This document shows positions 53,076 to 62,296 of a DNA stretch of 64,000 nucleotides, in pieces. The position numbers and the translations under genes were made by a program. The notes below the pieces were generated by a model, which had not been told where the DNA came from, made no database searches, and was given only the letters and a program-made list of their open reading frames with translations. Positions within the stretch are counted from its first letter, which is position 1; every line of letters starts with the position of its first letter. This stretch comes from an uncultured Eubacteriales bacterium (GTDB lineage: Bacteria > Bacillota > Clostridia > Peptostreptococcales > Anaerovoracaceae). The stretch is from the NCBI GenBank assembly GCA_900315895.1, contig ONAY01000001.1:1-64000 (forward strand), in the 5' to 3' direction.

Positions 53076-54251
53076 ATGACTGAGAAATTAAAAACATTTA
53101 ACGCCGAAGATTTCTTCTATATGCCTGTTGATCCGTCAAAAGGTGAAATGATAATCGAGGACTTAGTGCCAAATGGGCTGACAGTGTTGGCCGGCGCGCC
53201 TAAGTCATGTAAGAGCTGGATGGTCCTCGATATGGCTTTGGCAGTATCAGCGGGAAGATCTTTCCTCGGCAAAGTAACCAAAGAATGTGACGTAGTCTAT
53301 TTGGCTTTGGAAGACACGGACAAAAGACTACACGACAGACTTACAGCATTGGAAGAAACGAATAGCAGACTTCATTTGGCTACGCAGTGCAAAAGTCTGG
53401 ATGATGGTTTCTTGAGCCAGATAAATGACTTTATTGATGAATACCCGAATGCGTATCTGATTATAGTCGATACCCTTCAGAAGATAAGGGGTAAAGATGT
53501 TGTTTCATCCAACTCTAATCAGTACGGCAGAGAGTATGCCGAGTTGTCTAAGCTTAAAGAGTTTGCAGATAGAAAAGGGATAGCCATACTGGTAGTCCAT
53601 CATCTCAGGAAGCTTCAGGACAAGACAGACCCTCTTAACGACATACTGGGTTCCACGGCAATGAGCGGTGTAGCGGACAGCATTCTGATTCTAAAAAAAG
53701 AAAGGACAAGGGCTAATGGAGAATTACTGTCGGTCGGAAGAGACAGCGCACAGTGGAAGATGAAAATGATTTTCGAAAACTACAGATGGCATGTCGTGGA
53801 GATCGAAACTGAAGAAGAAATAGCGAAGAAGGAGATCCCGGAGATCCTGTTCTGGATAAGAGACATGATCTTAGAAGAAGGTCACTGGGAAGGAACTGCC
53901 ACACAGCTCCTGGATGATATCAGAGAGGCCAACATGAATCCAAATACACTGAGCGCTAAGATCTCGAATTATTATTACGATGTTTTTTACCCCGCGGGTA
54001 TACGCATGGAAACTAAACGGAATGCCAGAGAGAGACTAATGATCTTCACTCTTATGAATGATGAAGATGAGACAGAACTGAATGATTCTGCAGAAATACC
54101 GGAAGGGCATGCTGATGTAAGTAATGATAGCAGTTCTGGATCTGAAGTTGAAGACTTCGACAAACTGACTCCTGAAGAAAACCATACGTTGGCTCAGGCG
54201 GCAATGAACAGACTCAGAGGAATAGTGAGCCGTGATGTATTGCCATCATAA
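53076..54251 (+). CDS. RepA-like AAA_25 helicase/ATPase
   Basis: 391 residues from ATG 53076 with GTGGAGG upstream. RecA-like fold: Walker A LAGAPKSCKSW (about residues 37-47), Walker B YLIIVDTLQ (about 130), and a VVHHLRK segment followed by GSTAMSGVADS, all typical of plasmid RepA/AAA_25 hexameric helicases. The C-terminal 130 residues include a helical domain and an acidic linker. With the iteron arrays just upstream it probably drives replication of the excised element. Confidence 0.82.
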   Translation: MTEKLKTFNAEDFFYMPVDPSKGEMIIEDLVPNGLTVLAGAPKSCKSWMVLDMALAVSAGRSFLGKVTKECDVVYLALEDTDKRLHDRLTALEETNSRLHLATQCKSLDDGFLSQINDFIDEYPNAYLIIVDTLQKIRGKDVVSSNSNQYGREYAELSKLKEFADRKGIAILVVHHLRKLQDKTDPLNDILGSTAMSGVADSILILKKERTRANGELLSVGRDSAQWKMKMIFENYRWHVVEIETEEEIAKKEIPEILFWIRDMILEEGHWEGTATQLLDDIREANMNPNTLSAKISNYYYDVFYPAGIRMETKRNARERLMIFTLMNDEDETELNDSAEIPEGHADVSNDSSSGSEVEDFDKLTPEENHTLAQAAMNRLRGIVSRDVLPS

Positions 54252-54277
54252 GACTGTCCTTAATAGTAGCGAGCATA

Positions 54278-54363
54278 GGCAATGTATTGCCTCCGTTATC
54301 AGGAAGCAAAAACTGCTTCCGAAAAGATAACGGATAGGGGCGCAGCTGCCCCTAAGACCCCGC
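54278..54363 (+). other. Candidate origin of transfer (oriT)
   Basis: In the gap before mobC lie nested inverted repeats: GGCAAT/ATTGCC (54278-54291), TCCGTTATC/GATAACGGA (54292-54300 with 54326-54334) enclosing GGAAGCA/TGCTTCC (54302-54308 with 54314-54320), then AGGGGC/GCCCCT (54336-54341 with 54348-54353) followed by AAGACCCCGCGG. Inverted repeats next to a short conserved nick-like tail, directly upstream of mobC and a relaxase, are the normal layout of oriT. The nick site is not known. Confidence 0.6.
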
Positions 54364-54400
54364 GGTTTTTTGTAAATATTTGTAAAGGAGAAAAAAGAAA

Positions 54401-54745
54401 ATGCGTAATAGAAACGTTGGAATAAATATCAGAGTCAGCGAAAAAGAGAAGGAAAGAATCATCAAGAACGCTGACAAATGTCAGCTTACAGTGTCCGAAT
54501 ATTTAAGAAAGCTGGCTAATGGACACGAGCCCAAGGAACTTCCGAACGGTAAGATCTTTGAAGAAATTGCTAATCTGAACATCTGGATTGCTAGAGCTGA
54601 CGGACTTGTGGAACTGAATGATCCCACGAAGCAGGAGGCTTTTAAAAAAGCGATAGCAGAAATGTATTCGTCTCTCGATAAGATTTGGAGACTTCTAACG
54701 ACTAATCACAAGGTGAAGGCAGGTGAGAATGATGGCGACAACTAA
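54401..54745 (+). CDS. MobC-like relaxosome accessory protein
   Basis: 114 residues, with AAAGGAGAAAAAAG before ATG 54401. The N-terminus is a ribbon-helix-helix type: NVGINIRVSEKEKERIIKNADKCQLTVSEYLRKLANG, followed by a helical part with the Ile-Trp-rich ANLNIWIARADGL, as in MobC proteins that bind oriT and help the relaxase. It overlaps the relaxase gene by 14 bp. Confidence 0.82.
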   Translation: MRNRNVGINIRVSEKEKERIIKNADKCQLTVSEYLRKLANGHEPKELPNGKIFEEIANLNIWIARADGLVELNDPTKQEAFKKAIAEMYSSLDKIWRLLTTNHKVKAGENDGDN

Positions 54746-56087
54746 GATCTGGCCTATCAAATACAGCCTTAAAAGAGCTTTAGATTATGTTGAAAATCCT
54801 GAAAAGACCGGCATGGATGACCTGAAAGCTGTGCTGGAATATGCTGCTGATAAGAACAAAACTGGCGATGCCGAAGAGAGAATATACCTGACCACAGGAA
54901 TTAACTGTGATGCGGAGACGGCGTATGAAGAGATGTCGGACGTGAAGTTCCTCTTCGGTAAGGCCGATGGAAACGTGGCTTATCATGCTTATCAGAGCTT
55001 CAAACCCGGAGAAGTCACACCGGAGGAGTGTCATGAGATCGGAGTCATACTTGCCAGAGAACTCTGGGGAGACAGATTCCAGGTGCTGGTGGCGACTCAT
55101 CTTGACAAGGATCACCGTCACAATCACTTCATAATCAACTCAGTTTCCTTCGTGGACGGTCATAAATTCAATGATAATTACAAGACTTATAATGATCTTC
55201 GCAGAGTTTCTGACAGGCTTTGCAAAGAAAGAGAACTGTCTGTAATAGAGAATCCTAAGGGTAGAACGCCCAGATCTCTGTACTTTGCAGAACAAAGAGG
55301 GGAGCCCACCAAGTACAATCTCATGCGCGAAGCAATCGATGATGCAATCTCAATGAGCACCAACAAAGAGATGTTCACTTATGTACTGAGAAAGAAAGGC
55401 TATCTGATCAGCATGGATGAGAACCGTAAATATCCGGTGATCAGATCGATTTACGGCGGCCCTAATACCAGAATGTTCAGGCTGGGAGATGATTATGAGC
55501 CATATAGAATCCTTGAAAGGATCTATGAAAACGACGAAAGGACCCGTGAAAAGTACCACAGCTTCGTAAGAGATACTAAGACATATATCCCGGCACACTA
55601 CACATATGTGCGTAAGACAAGACCTAAATTCAAACTCACCGGACTATATGGGATGTATGTAAGGTATCTTTATGCCGCAGGCTACAGACCGAAGAGACCT
55701 CATTATCAGCCCATAACGCCTGAAATGAAGGCCGCTATGAGGAAGTGTGATGAGTATTCCAGGCAGGCAAGGCTGCTGGGGAGAGAGCGCCTGAATACGG
55801 TCAGTGATGTGAAAAATTTCATAGAAAGACATGAAGACAGCATTGAAGACTTGTCAGAACGCAGAAGGGGCATATACAACAAGCTGAGAAGATGCAAGAA
55901 TCCCGATGAGATTTCTTTGCTTAAGGATGAGAGAGACGGCATTTCTGATCAGATAAAAGATTTGAGAAACGATGTAAAAATTGCAAATCAGGTACTGAAA
56001 AGAAGTGAAACAATGAAGGAAGATCTTATGAGAGAGCAGGCCGCTCAACAGAAGGAAAAGCAGAGATCCAGAGGATATGAAAGATAG
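54732..56087 (+). CDS. MobA/VirD2-type relaxase
   Basis: 451 residues from ATG 54732 (or ATG 54729). The relaxase domain (about 1-240) has the metal-binding histidine motif HLDKDHRHNHF at residues 123-133. The catalytic Tyr is probably near the N-terminus (KYSLKRALDYVENPEKT), as in MOBP relaxases of Clostridia. The C-terminal 120 residues are coiled coil (ERHEDSIEDLSERRRGIYNKLRR). It nicks oriT and pilots the strand during mobilisation by a helper conjugative element. Confidence 0.9.
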   Translation: MATTKIWPIKYSLKRALDYVENPEKTGMDDLKAVLEYAADKNKTGDAEERIYLTTGINCDAETAYEEMSDVKFLFGKADGNVAYHAYQSFKPGEVTPEECHEIGVILARELWGDRFQVLVATHLDKDHRHNHFIINSVSFVDGHKFNDNYKTYNDLRRVSDRLCKERELSVIENPKGRTPRSLYFAEQRGEPTKYNLMREAIDDAISMSTNKEMFTYVLRKKGYLISMDENRKYPVIRSIYGGPNTRMFRLGDDYEPYRILERIYENDERTREKYHSFVRDTKTYIPAHYTYVRKTRPKFKLTGLYGMYVRYLYAAGYRPKRPHYQPITPEMKAAMRKCDEYSRQARLLGRERLNTVSDVKNFIERHEDSIEDLSERRRGIYNKLRRCKNPDEISLLKDERDGISDQIKDLRNDVKIANQVLKRSETMKEDLMREQAAQQKEKQRSRGYER

Positions 56088-56122
56088 TATATCCAAATAC
56101 TCAAGGAAGGAGGTGCCGAAGC

Positions 56123-57403
56123 ATGGCAGAAAATCTGAATATACAGAAAGATTTATTATCTTCGGCATCTTTTTCAGCTGAAGAAATATTGTCCTACCTT
56201 ATACAAAATGGTAAAATAGACCTCGATAGTGCGGAGCAAGATATGAAGAAATCCCATATGGATAAAATCTTAGAACAGCATCCGTACAGTATATATCAGG
56301 GTTCAAATGGCAAGTGGTACACGACCATTCCTGATAGCACAAAGCCGGACAAAAGAAGAAAACTCGTAAGGACTACCCTGGAAGATCTCAGACAGGCATT
56401 ATATGAGTTCTATACTGGTGTAACAGAGCACAGAAAAATCGATTCTTTCACTATGGAAAAGTTATATCCTCAGTGGCTGGAATATAAAACGTATCACACC
56501 AGTGCATCGACATATATCACGAGGCTCAAGTCTGACTGGAAGACTTTCTATGAAGGAACTCCCATAGTCAAGATACCCATAAGACAGATCAGAAAATATG
56601 ACTTGGATGAGTGGGCACATAGACTTATAAGGGAGAGGGAACTTACCAGAAAAGCGTTCGTCAACATTGCTACCATAGTGAATCAGATCCTCGAGTATGC
56701 TGTCGATATCGAAATAATCGAGACAAATCCGTTTTCAAAGGTGAAGATAGATAACAAACATCTATTCAAACCTGTGAAAAAACAGGATAGCAAAACTCAG
56801 GTCTTCAGCAGAGAAGAGGAACGCGGACTTAAGCAACTTGCCTGGGCCGACTTCGAAAACAGGGTAAAAGTATATGTGCTTTCACCGCTGGCAGTGCTGT
56901 TTCAGTTTGAGACCGGCGTACGTATCGGGGAACTTGTTGTACTGAGATATGAAGATATCCAGGGCGACTATATTACAGTTCAAAGAATGTACAGAAGGGA
57001 TTCAAAGGAAGTCGTGCCATATACCAAAGGAACCTATGGCGACAGAAAGGTCATACTGACTACCGAAGCAAAGCGAATAATAGAGACTTGCAGGAAATAC
57101 CAGGAAGAAAACAACTGCCCGAGTGACGGCTATATTTTCTCGACTAATGGCAAGCCGTGCTCGTATGGGGCAGTTTCAGAGCTTTATAAAAAGTACTGTA
57201 AGAAACTCGGTATTGAGAAAAAAACATCTCATAAGGCAAGAAAAACTGTTATTTCAGCATTGCTGGATGGTAATGTCAACATCAACTCCGTAAGGGAAAT
57301 GGTCGGTCATCGCGATGAAAGAACCACCCTTGCAAACTACTATTTTGACAGAAGTACTGATGAAGAAAAGGTGAAAATGATAGAAGCAGCGCTGTCCTGT
57401 TAA
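56123..57403 (+). CDS. Tyrosine integrase of the mobilizable element
   Basis: 426 residues from ATG 56123, with AAGGAGGTG upstream. An N-terminal arm-binding region (about 45-100, HPYSIYQGSNGKWYTTI), a core-binding SAM-like domain (about 110-215) and the catalytic domain with Arg267 (GVRIGE), His370-x-x-Arg373 (HKARK), His396 (GHRDERTT) and Tyr406 or Tyr407. All active-site residues are present. It lies 171 bp from the tRNA 3' end, its target, and is the best candidate to move this element and perhaps the two integrase-less cassettes. Confidence 0.93.
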   Translation: MAENLNIQKDLLSSASFSAEEILSYLIQNGKIDLDSAEQDMKKSHMDKILEQHPYSIYQGSNGKWYTTIPDSTKPDKRRKLVRTTLEDLRQALYEFYTGVTEHRKIDSFTMEKLYPQWLEYKTYHTSASTYITRLKSDWKTFYEGTPIVKIPIRQIRKYDLDEWAHRLIRERELTRKAFVNIATIVNQILEYAVDIEIIETNPFSKVKIDNKHLFKPVKKQDSKTQVFSREEERGLKQLAWADFENRVKVYVLSPLAVLFQFETGVRIGELVVLRYEDIQGDYITVQRMYRRDSKEVVPYTKGTYGDRKVILTTEAKRIIETCRKYQEENNCPSDGYIFSTNGKPCSYGAVSELYKKYCKKLGIEKKTSHKARKTVISALLDGNVNINSVREMVGHRDERTTLANYYFDRSTDEEKVKMIEAALSC

Positions 57404-57417
57404 ATAGTATAAAAAAA

Positions 57418-57456
57418 TTGTGTATCTTTTTGAAGGAGATACACAAATTACACAAA
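57418..57456 (+). promoter_or_regulatory. Integrase terminator hairpin and right-end arm sites
   Basis: TTGTGTATCT (57418-57427) pairs with AGATACACAA (57437-57446) to give a 10-bp stem after the integrase stop. TACACAAA occurs at 57440-57447 and 57449-57456, and its complement in the first arm. The same octamer is paired at the left end (39801, 39813), so these are probable integrase arm-type sites. Confidence 0.65.
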
Positions 57457-57540
57457 GTAACGTCAACCTGTTTTTTAGGACTCTAAAACATCTATAAACG
57501 TTCAAACCCCTTGAAAATCAAGGGTTCTACGAAAAGTAAA

Positions 57541-57564
57541 ACCCCGAGGAATTTTCCTCGGGGT
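57541..57564 (-). terminator. Terminator of the tRNA-Lys gene
   Basis: An 11-bp stem (57541-57551 with 57554-57564). Read on the minus strand it lies 11 nt after the tRNA end and runs into TTTTAC. Confidence 0.8.
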
Positions 57565-57574
57565 CTCTAGAAAC

Positions 57575-57598
57575 TGGTGGACCATCAGGGGCTCGAAC
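57575..57598. repeat. att core within the tRNA-Lys 3' end
   Basis: The original or reconstituted 3' part of the tRNA gene; identical to 34948-34971 and 39714-39737. Confidence 0.93.
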
Positions 57599-57650
57599 CC
57601 TGGGCACCCTGATTAAGAGTCAGGTGCTCTTCCAGCTGAGCTAATGGTCC
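57575..57650 (-). tRNA. tRNA-Lys (anticodon CTT)
   Basis: 76 nt on the minus strand with an encoded CCA end. The acceptor stem GGACCAT pairs with ATGGTCC; the discriminator is A. The D arm GCTC/GAGC, the anticodon stem CCTGA/TCAGG around loop CTCTTAA (anticodon CTT) and the T arm CAGGG/CCCTG with TTCGAGC are all intact. It reads AAG codons. It is the integration site of the island. Confidence 0.97.
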
Positions 57651-57682
57651 ACATCGATTCCGTATTCAATTGGAACATTAGT

Positions 57683-57711
57683 ACCTTATCACCTTTTGGC
57701 TGGTTTGTCAA
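57683..57711 (-). promoter_or_regulatory. Promoter of tRNA-Lys
   Basis: On the minus strand TTGACA (plus 57706-57711), 17 bp, then TAAGGT (plus 57683-57688), about 33 bp upstream of the mature tRNA 5' end. Confidence 0.75.
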
Positions 57712-57825
57712 CAAAGAAATCCCATAAGAATTGGATTATTTTTAGTACATGATCTCACTTGGCGGGGGAGGAGGGACGGATCCCGGCTAATATTTAGGTT
57801 TCAAGCGGGTTTTTTTGCGCCTCCG

Positions 57826-57854
57826 TTGCAAAAAACATAGGTCTGATGTATAAT
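57826..57854 (+). promoter_or_regulatory. Promoter of the envelope-protein operon
   Basis: TTGCAA (57826-57831), 17 bp, TATAAT (57849-57854). Confidence 0.75.
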
Positions 57855-57876
57855 CTTACTATCTATAGTCATAGTG

Positions 57877-57900
57877 GGGGCGTGTGTCCTTATTCGCCCC
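57877..57900 (+). promoter_or_regulatory. Leader hairpin before the acidic-tail gene
   Basis: GGGGCG (57877-57882) pairs with CGCCCC (57895-57900), 12 bp before the ribosome binding site. It may affect translation initiation. Confidence 0.4.
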
Positions 57901-57927
57901 GAAGATTTGGCGAAAGGAAAGAAAAAG

Positions 57928-59130
57928 TTGAACATTTTCAGCTCATTCACTGACTGGTTATCGGGCATAGGCTCATTCTTCCAGTCACTGTATGAATCAA
58001 ACCCTGACGCTTTCATGATCGCTGTTTTGGCAGTGATAGTGATACTTCTTATCATCATCATTGCCCTGGCCAAGGCGAAAGGCAGAGCGGAAGGAAACAA
58101 GGCAATTAAATATGAGGACATAGATTTTTCCACCGAGGCTGAGAGAAAGGCTATGGAAACGGCTCCCAAGGAGGCCGAAAAGCCTGTGAGCAAAGGGCTG
58201 CCGGTGGTCACAGAGGAGGATCTGAGACCCAAGTACGGGGCCTTCGATGTGCCTAACTGGATGACCAAACAGACCATGAGCATCGACGAAGCCAACCTGA
58301 TCGATGCAGATCAGTGGGTGGGAGAGCAGCTGGGAGGTCAGTCTCCGGGAGATGGGTCTGAGACCCCTGCTTCATCGGGGGAGACAATGAGCCATACGGA
58401 GTTCAGGGCCGCGGCTGCCACCGGTGTGATCATGTCCAGTAAACCGGGAGAACCTCTCAGGGAAGTAATGGTGAAGGTACCTATAAGGGAGGAAGAGCCT
58501 CAGAAGATCCACTTGAACGAATCAAACCTCACTGAGCGTGAGGTTGAACAGGAGCCCGAGACTGTAGAGATCCCCGAGGAACCTCAGGTGGTAAATCTGA
58601 ACGAATCTAATCTTACGGAGCGCAGATCATCCCAGGAGGAACCCGAAGAGCAGAGACCTGAGACTGCTCAGGAGCCTGAATTAGAGGACGAGACCCTCAA
58701 CACGGACACTCTTGCAAAGATCATGAGAGAGCAGGAGGAGTTTATGGAGGACGAGGATGACCCGGCAGCAGGCATCCGCCGGGCTTTGGACCAGGCTTCA
58801 GAGCGTGAGTCCTACGGCACCGATATAAGCGATGCCATTAAGGATGAGAAGCCCGGGATCATATCCATGCGTACTCTTGGCGAGGATCCGTCATCGGCGG
58901 AAGTCAAGAGGGAGTACGACGAGCTTTTGGAAGGCAATGTAGATTTTGCCGGAAACAGCCTTTCGGGACGGGCAGGCCGTGCCGATGAAGACGATGAATT
59001 ATCAGGACCCATTGGTGGATTCGCACCCAGAACGGCAGGACGGATACACTACGGATCACACAATAGAGATACTAACCGCTCCGGCGTTAGATTCACCGAA
59101 GACGAGCTGATGGAAACCATCAGAGAATGA
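57928..59130 (+). CDS. Single-pass membrane protein with long acidic tail
   Basis: 400 residues if translation starts at TTG 57928, which has AAAGGAAAG 6 bp upstream; the frame itself opens at 57874. A short amphipathic N-terminus leads to one strong membrane segment (about residues 28-48, FMIAVLAVIVILLIIIIALA), then a tail of about 350 residues rich in Glu, Asp, Pro and Ser. The tail has a near-duplicate motif LNESNLTER about 35 residues apart. It is probably anchored with the disordered tail in the cytoplasm. The next gene starts 25 bp on. No family is recognised. Confidence 0.7.
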   Translation: MNIFSSFTDWLSGIGSFFQSLYESNPDAFMIAVLAVIVILLIIIIALAKAKGRAEGNKAIKYEDIDFSTEAERKAMETAPKEAEKPVSKGLPVVTEEDLRPKYGAFDVPNWMTKQTMSIDEANLIDADQWVGEQLGGQSPGDGSETPASSGETMSHTEFRAAAATGVIMSSKPGEPLREVMVKVPIREEEPQKIHLNESNLTEREVEQEPETVEIPEEPQVVNLNESNLTERRSSQEEPEEQRPETAQEPELEDETLNTDTLAKIMREQEEFMEDEDDPAAGIRRALDQASERESYGTDISDAIKDEKPGIISMRTLGEDPSSAEVKREYDELLEGNVDFAGNSLSGRAGRADEDDELSGPIGGFAPRTAGRIHYGSHNRDTNRSGVRFTEDELMETIRE

Positions 59131-59155
59131 AGCGCCGTATCAGGAAGGAGAAAGT

Positions 59156-62100
59156 ATGTTTTGCACTAACTGCGGTAAGGAAATCAAACCCAACGACAAG
59201 TTTTGCGCCAACTGTGGAGCTCCCGTAAACCAGGGAACACAGATCAAGGGCAAGTACGACAACGTAGTATTCAACCCGCCCTTCAGGAAGGAAGCCGACA
59301 AGAAGTCCGGCGAGATCCTGAATACCAGGGGTGACTTCACCAAGTTTACCGATCTGGCTCAGGAGGAAAACCGCCGCCAGCAGAGATCCAAAAACAGAAT
59401 GGATTGGAACCTGGATGGATTCCCTGCAAGCTCCAGGGTGGACAACACCCCGCTGTTCGACTGGGACGCAGTTGCCGGGCGCAAAAAACCTGCCGCCCCG
59501 GCCCCGGACCTTACCTCTACCATGGAACACGTGAGGGTGACTCCCGAGCAGGAGAAGTCCTTCGGTCTGCCTGCGGATGACGACAGGGTAGTGCCTCTGG
59601 ACGAACTGGAAAAGGAACTTTTTGCTCTGGAGGATGACCTTAAGACGGAGACCGCCAGAACGGCAGAGTACGACAAGACTAAGGTAAAAGACATAGATTC
59701 CAGCGTGGAACTGGATTCCTATCTGGACGGCATCTCACCCGAAGGCAAGAAGCCGGAGAAGGCATCAGAGGTCGCTGCCAGGGAGAGAAAGGCAGAGAAG
59801 GAGGCTCAGGCTCAGGCCGAAGCCGCCAGGAAGAGGGAGGAAGCAAGGTATGCTTCCATGACCAAGGCGGAGAGAGTCATCGCTGCCATGAAGAACGACG
59901 CCGGTATGAGATGGAACCTTCAGGAGCCCATCCATAAGGAGGATGTGAAAGCCGCATCTTCCATGGGACTTGACTGGAACATGGACGCTTCTGATGTTGC
60001 CAAGAAAAAGAAGGCTGAGAAGCTCGAGACCGGCGAAAAGAAGATGATATGGAACTTCGAGGAGAGGGAGGCTCAGCGCAAGGCTGAAGAGGCCGCCCGC
60101 CGCGAAGCTGAACTCAGAGCCCGCATGGAGGCTGAATCTGCGCGCCGCGCCCAGGAGGCTGCGGAACGCCGCGCAAGAGAAGAGGCCGAGGCTCAGGCCC
60201 GCGCTCAGGCTGAAGCGGAGCGCCGTGCCAGGGAAGAGGCTGAGGCTGCTGCCCGTGCTCAGGCCCAGGCTGAAGCGGAAGCTCTGGCGAGAGCCAAGGC
60301 TGAGGCTGAGGCTGCTGAGGCAGCAAGGATCCAGGCTGAGGCTGAAGAGATGGCCAGACAGAAGGCTGAAGAGGAAGCAAGAGCTTTGGCAGAGGCTGAA
60401 GAGAGAGCCCGTCAGGAAGCTGCTGCTCAGGCTGCCGCTGTAATGGCTGAACAGGAAAAGAGACGTCAGGAGGAGCAGGCAAGGATCGCCGCCGAACTGG
60501 AAGCAGCCAGGGAGGAGGCTTCCGAAAAGATCAGCTCCGACGTCAGCATGGAATTCGAGGAGCTCATGAAGGAGGCTGAACCTCAGGGTCTGGGCAAGAC
60601 CAGAGTGTTCGACCAGGAAGCTCTGGACGCTCTCAACAGAGAAGCTCAGGAGAGGGCAGAGGCCAACAATGCCAAGGATCTTGGCGCAGTAGCCGGGGCA
60701 GGAGCCCTGGGAGCAGCTGCAGCAGGCGTTATCTTAGGCGCATCTTCCGAGGAAAAACCGGCTAAGCCGGAGCGCAGCCCCTACGAATCAGATTTCGTTC
60801 CCGCCTGGGAGAAGGAGAAGGAAAAGGAAGAAGGCCACGTATCCACTATGACAGAGGAAATGGCCAGACTTGATGCTCTCCTTGAAGAACTCACAAGCGA
60901 GAAGAAACATCTCCAGGATGAGATGAAGGCCGAAGAGCCTGCACCTGAGGCTGAAGTCCAGCCTGAACCGGAGGAGAAGCCCTCCGTGGAAGAACTGGTC
61001 AAGGAAGACTTGACAGACAGGGGAGATGACAGATTCTATACATTCTCACGCAAGAACGCAGAGTTCCAGGAACTTCTTCAGAAGGAAAAGGAAAGACTGA
61101 GAGAGATGGGTTCTGGATATGTTCCCAAGAACACTCTGTCTCAGAATGCTGTTCTCGCCAACTTTGGCGTACTTCCCACCCTTGCTCACGAAGAGAACGG
61201 CATGTACGTGGAAGGCGTGACTCAGCCTGAAACTCCCATGACTGTGGATTATTCCGGCTACGGCACACCCAATGAGGGAGTGGCTTGGATGCCGGCCAAG
61301 GGCGACGATCTTCTCTCCGAACTGGTTACAGAGGCACCCAGCCAGGCTAAGAAGACCAGGCTCAGATATTCGGATCTTTTCCCGTCGGAAGACGTGAACC
61401 ACGCCGCTGAGGAAAAGAGAAAGGCAGCAGCCGCAGCAGCTGCAGCAGCCGCAGCTGCTACAGTAGCCGCGACCACAGCTACTCATGAGCCCGTAGAGGA
61501 AGCCCCCAAGGCTCCCAAGACTGAGACTAAGGAGAGATATCAGACTGCCACAGGTATCTACAAGCCTGTTCCCGATGAGAACGCTCCTGACATCAACGAT
61601 ATATTCGATGAGGACGAGAACCAGAAGCCCAAGAAGCATATCATAGGAAATGCCATAATCATTCTCCTTGTGCTTCTCATACTCTTCGAGGCATCAATCC
61701 TTGCAGCTAAGCTCATCGCACCGGACAGCGCATATTCCAAGCTGACAGATCCAGTCATCGAAAAGATCATGGACTTCGCTACATCCATCGGAAAAGACAA
61801 AGAGCCTGAACAGGAGACCATCGACGATGAGGCTCTCAAGAGAGAGGCTGAAGCCATCACCTTCGAGCAGTCCATTATGGAGCTTTCGGAGCAGGCGACT
61901 ACCATCGGTGAGATCAAGTACAATCCTGACCTTACATATGATAAGGTGGTCAATCCTCACTTTGAAGGGATCATGGACATGATCCCCCTGGACAACGGTC
62001 TTTTCACCATCAACCAGGAGGGCGAGGCTGTTACCTACGGTGAAGCCATCTGCTCAGCAGTCATCGCATACTACGATGCATGGCAGGGCGAAAACACTGA

Positions 62101-62296
62101 CGAGACTTACGTCGGCATCAATACCCTTGAGATCGGCGATATAAGAACTGACGGTTCCAACTTTTATGTTTTGACAAGGGCTGTCTACGCCAAGAATGAC
62201 GGTACCACGGCAACATCTGTAAGATCCTGCCGTCTGGCATCCTCCGGCGACAGCATGGTCCTTGAGGAGATCGGAGAGGAGCAATTTAATGGATAA
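59156..62296 (+). CDS. Zinc-ribbon, Ala/Glu-rich coiled-coil, single-pass membrane protein
   Basis: 1046 residues from ATG 59156 (GGAAGGAGAAAGT upstream). Residues 1-25 are a zinc ribbon (CTNCGKE, then CANCGAP). Short motifs with WN (MDWNLDGF, MRWNLQEP, LDWNMDAS, MIWNFEER) recur between residues 80 and 300. About 305-460 is a long Ala/Glu/Arg coiled coil. A poly-Ala stretch lies near 760. One membrane segment (about 828-850, IIGNAIIILLVLLILFEASILAA) is followed by an extracytoplasmic domain of about 170 residues. The topology suggests a cytoplasm-to-envelope linker. It overlaps the next gene by 8 bp. No single named family is recognised. Confidence 0.75.
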   Translation: MFCTNCGKEIKPNDKFCANCGAPVNQGTQIKGKYDNVVFNPPFRKEADKKSGEILNTRGDFTKFTDLAQEENRRQQRSKNRMDWNLDGFPASSRVDNTPLFDWDAVAGRKKPAAPAPDLTSTMEHVRVTPEQEKSFGLPADDDRVVPLDELEKELFALEDDLKTETARTAEYDKTKVKDIDSSVELDSYLDGISPEGKKPEKASEVAARERKAEKEAQAQAEAARKREEARYASMTKAERVIAAMKNDAGMRWNLQEPIHKEDVKAASSMGLDWNMDASDVAKKKKAEKLETGEKKMIWNFEEREAQRKAEEAARREAELRARMEAESARRAQEAAERRAREEAEAQARAQAEAERRAREEAEAAARAQAQAEAEALARAKAEAEAAEAARIQAEAEEMARQKAEEEARALAEAEERARQEAAAQAAAVMAEQEKRRQEEQARIAAELEAAREEASEKISSDVSMEFEELMKEAEPQGLGKTRVFDQEALDALNREAQERAEANNAKDLGAVAGAGALGAAAAGVILGASSEEKPAKPERSPYESDFVPAWEKEKEKEEGHVSTMTEEMARLDALLEELTSEKKHLQDEMKAEEPAPEAEVQPEPEEKPSVEELVKEDLTDRGDDRFYTFSRKNAEFQELLQKEKERLREMGSGYVPKNTLSQNAVLANFGVLPTLAHEENGMYVEGVTQPETPMTVDYSGYGTPNEGVAWMPAKGDDLLSELVTEAPSQAKKTRLRYSDLFPSEDVNHAAEEKRKAAAAAAAAAAAATVAATTATHEPVEEAPKAPKTETKERYQTATGIYKPVPDENAPDINDIFDEDENQKPKKHIIGNAIIILLVLLILFEASILAAKLIAPDSAYSKLTDPVIEKIMDFATSIGKDKEPEQETIDDEALKREAEAITFEQSIMELSEQATTIGEIKYNPDLTYDKVVNPHFEGIMDMIPLDNGLFTINQEGEAVTYGEAICSAVIAYYDAWQGENTDETYVGINTLEIGDIRTDGSNFYVLTRAVYAKNDGTTATSVRSCRLASSGDSMVLEEIGEEQFNG

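Noticed and set aside
57801..58295. A 164-codon minus-strand frame right of the tRNA gene
   Set aside because: Antisense to the membrane-anchor gene, whose promoter, ribosome binding site and membrane segment are clear.
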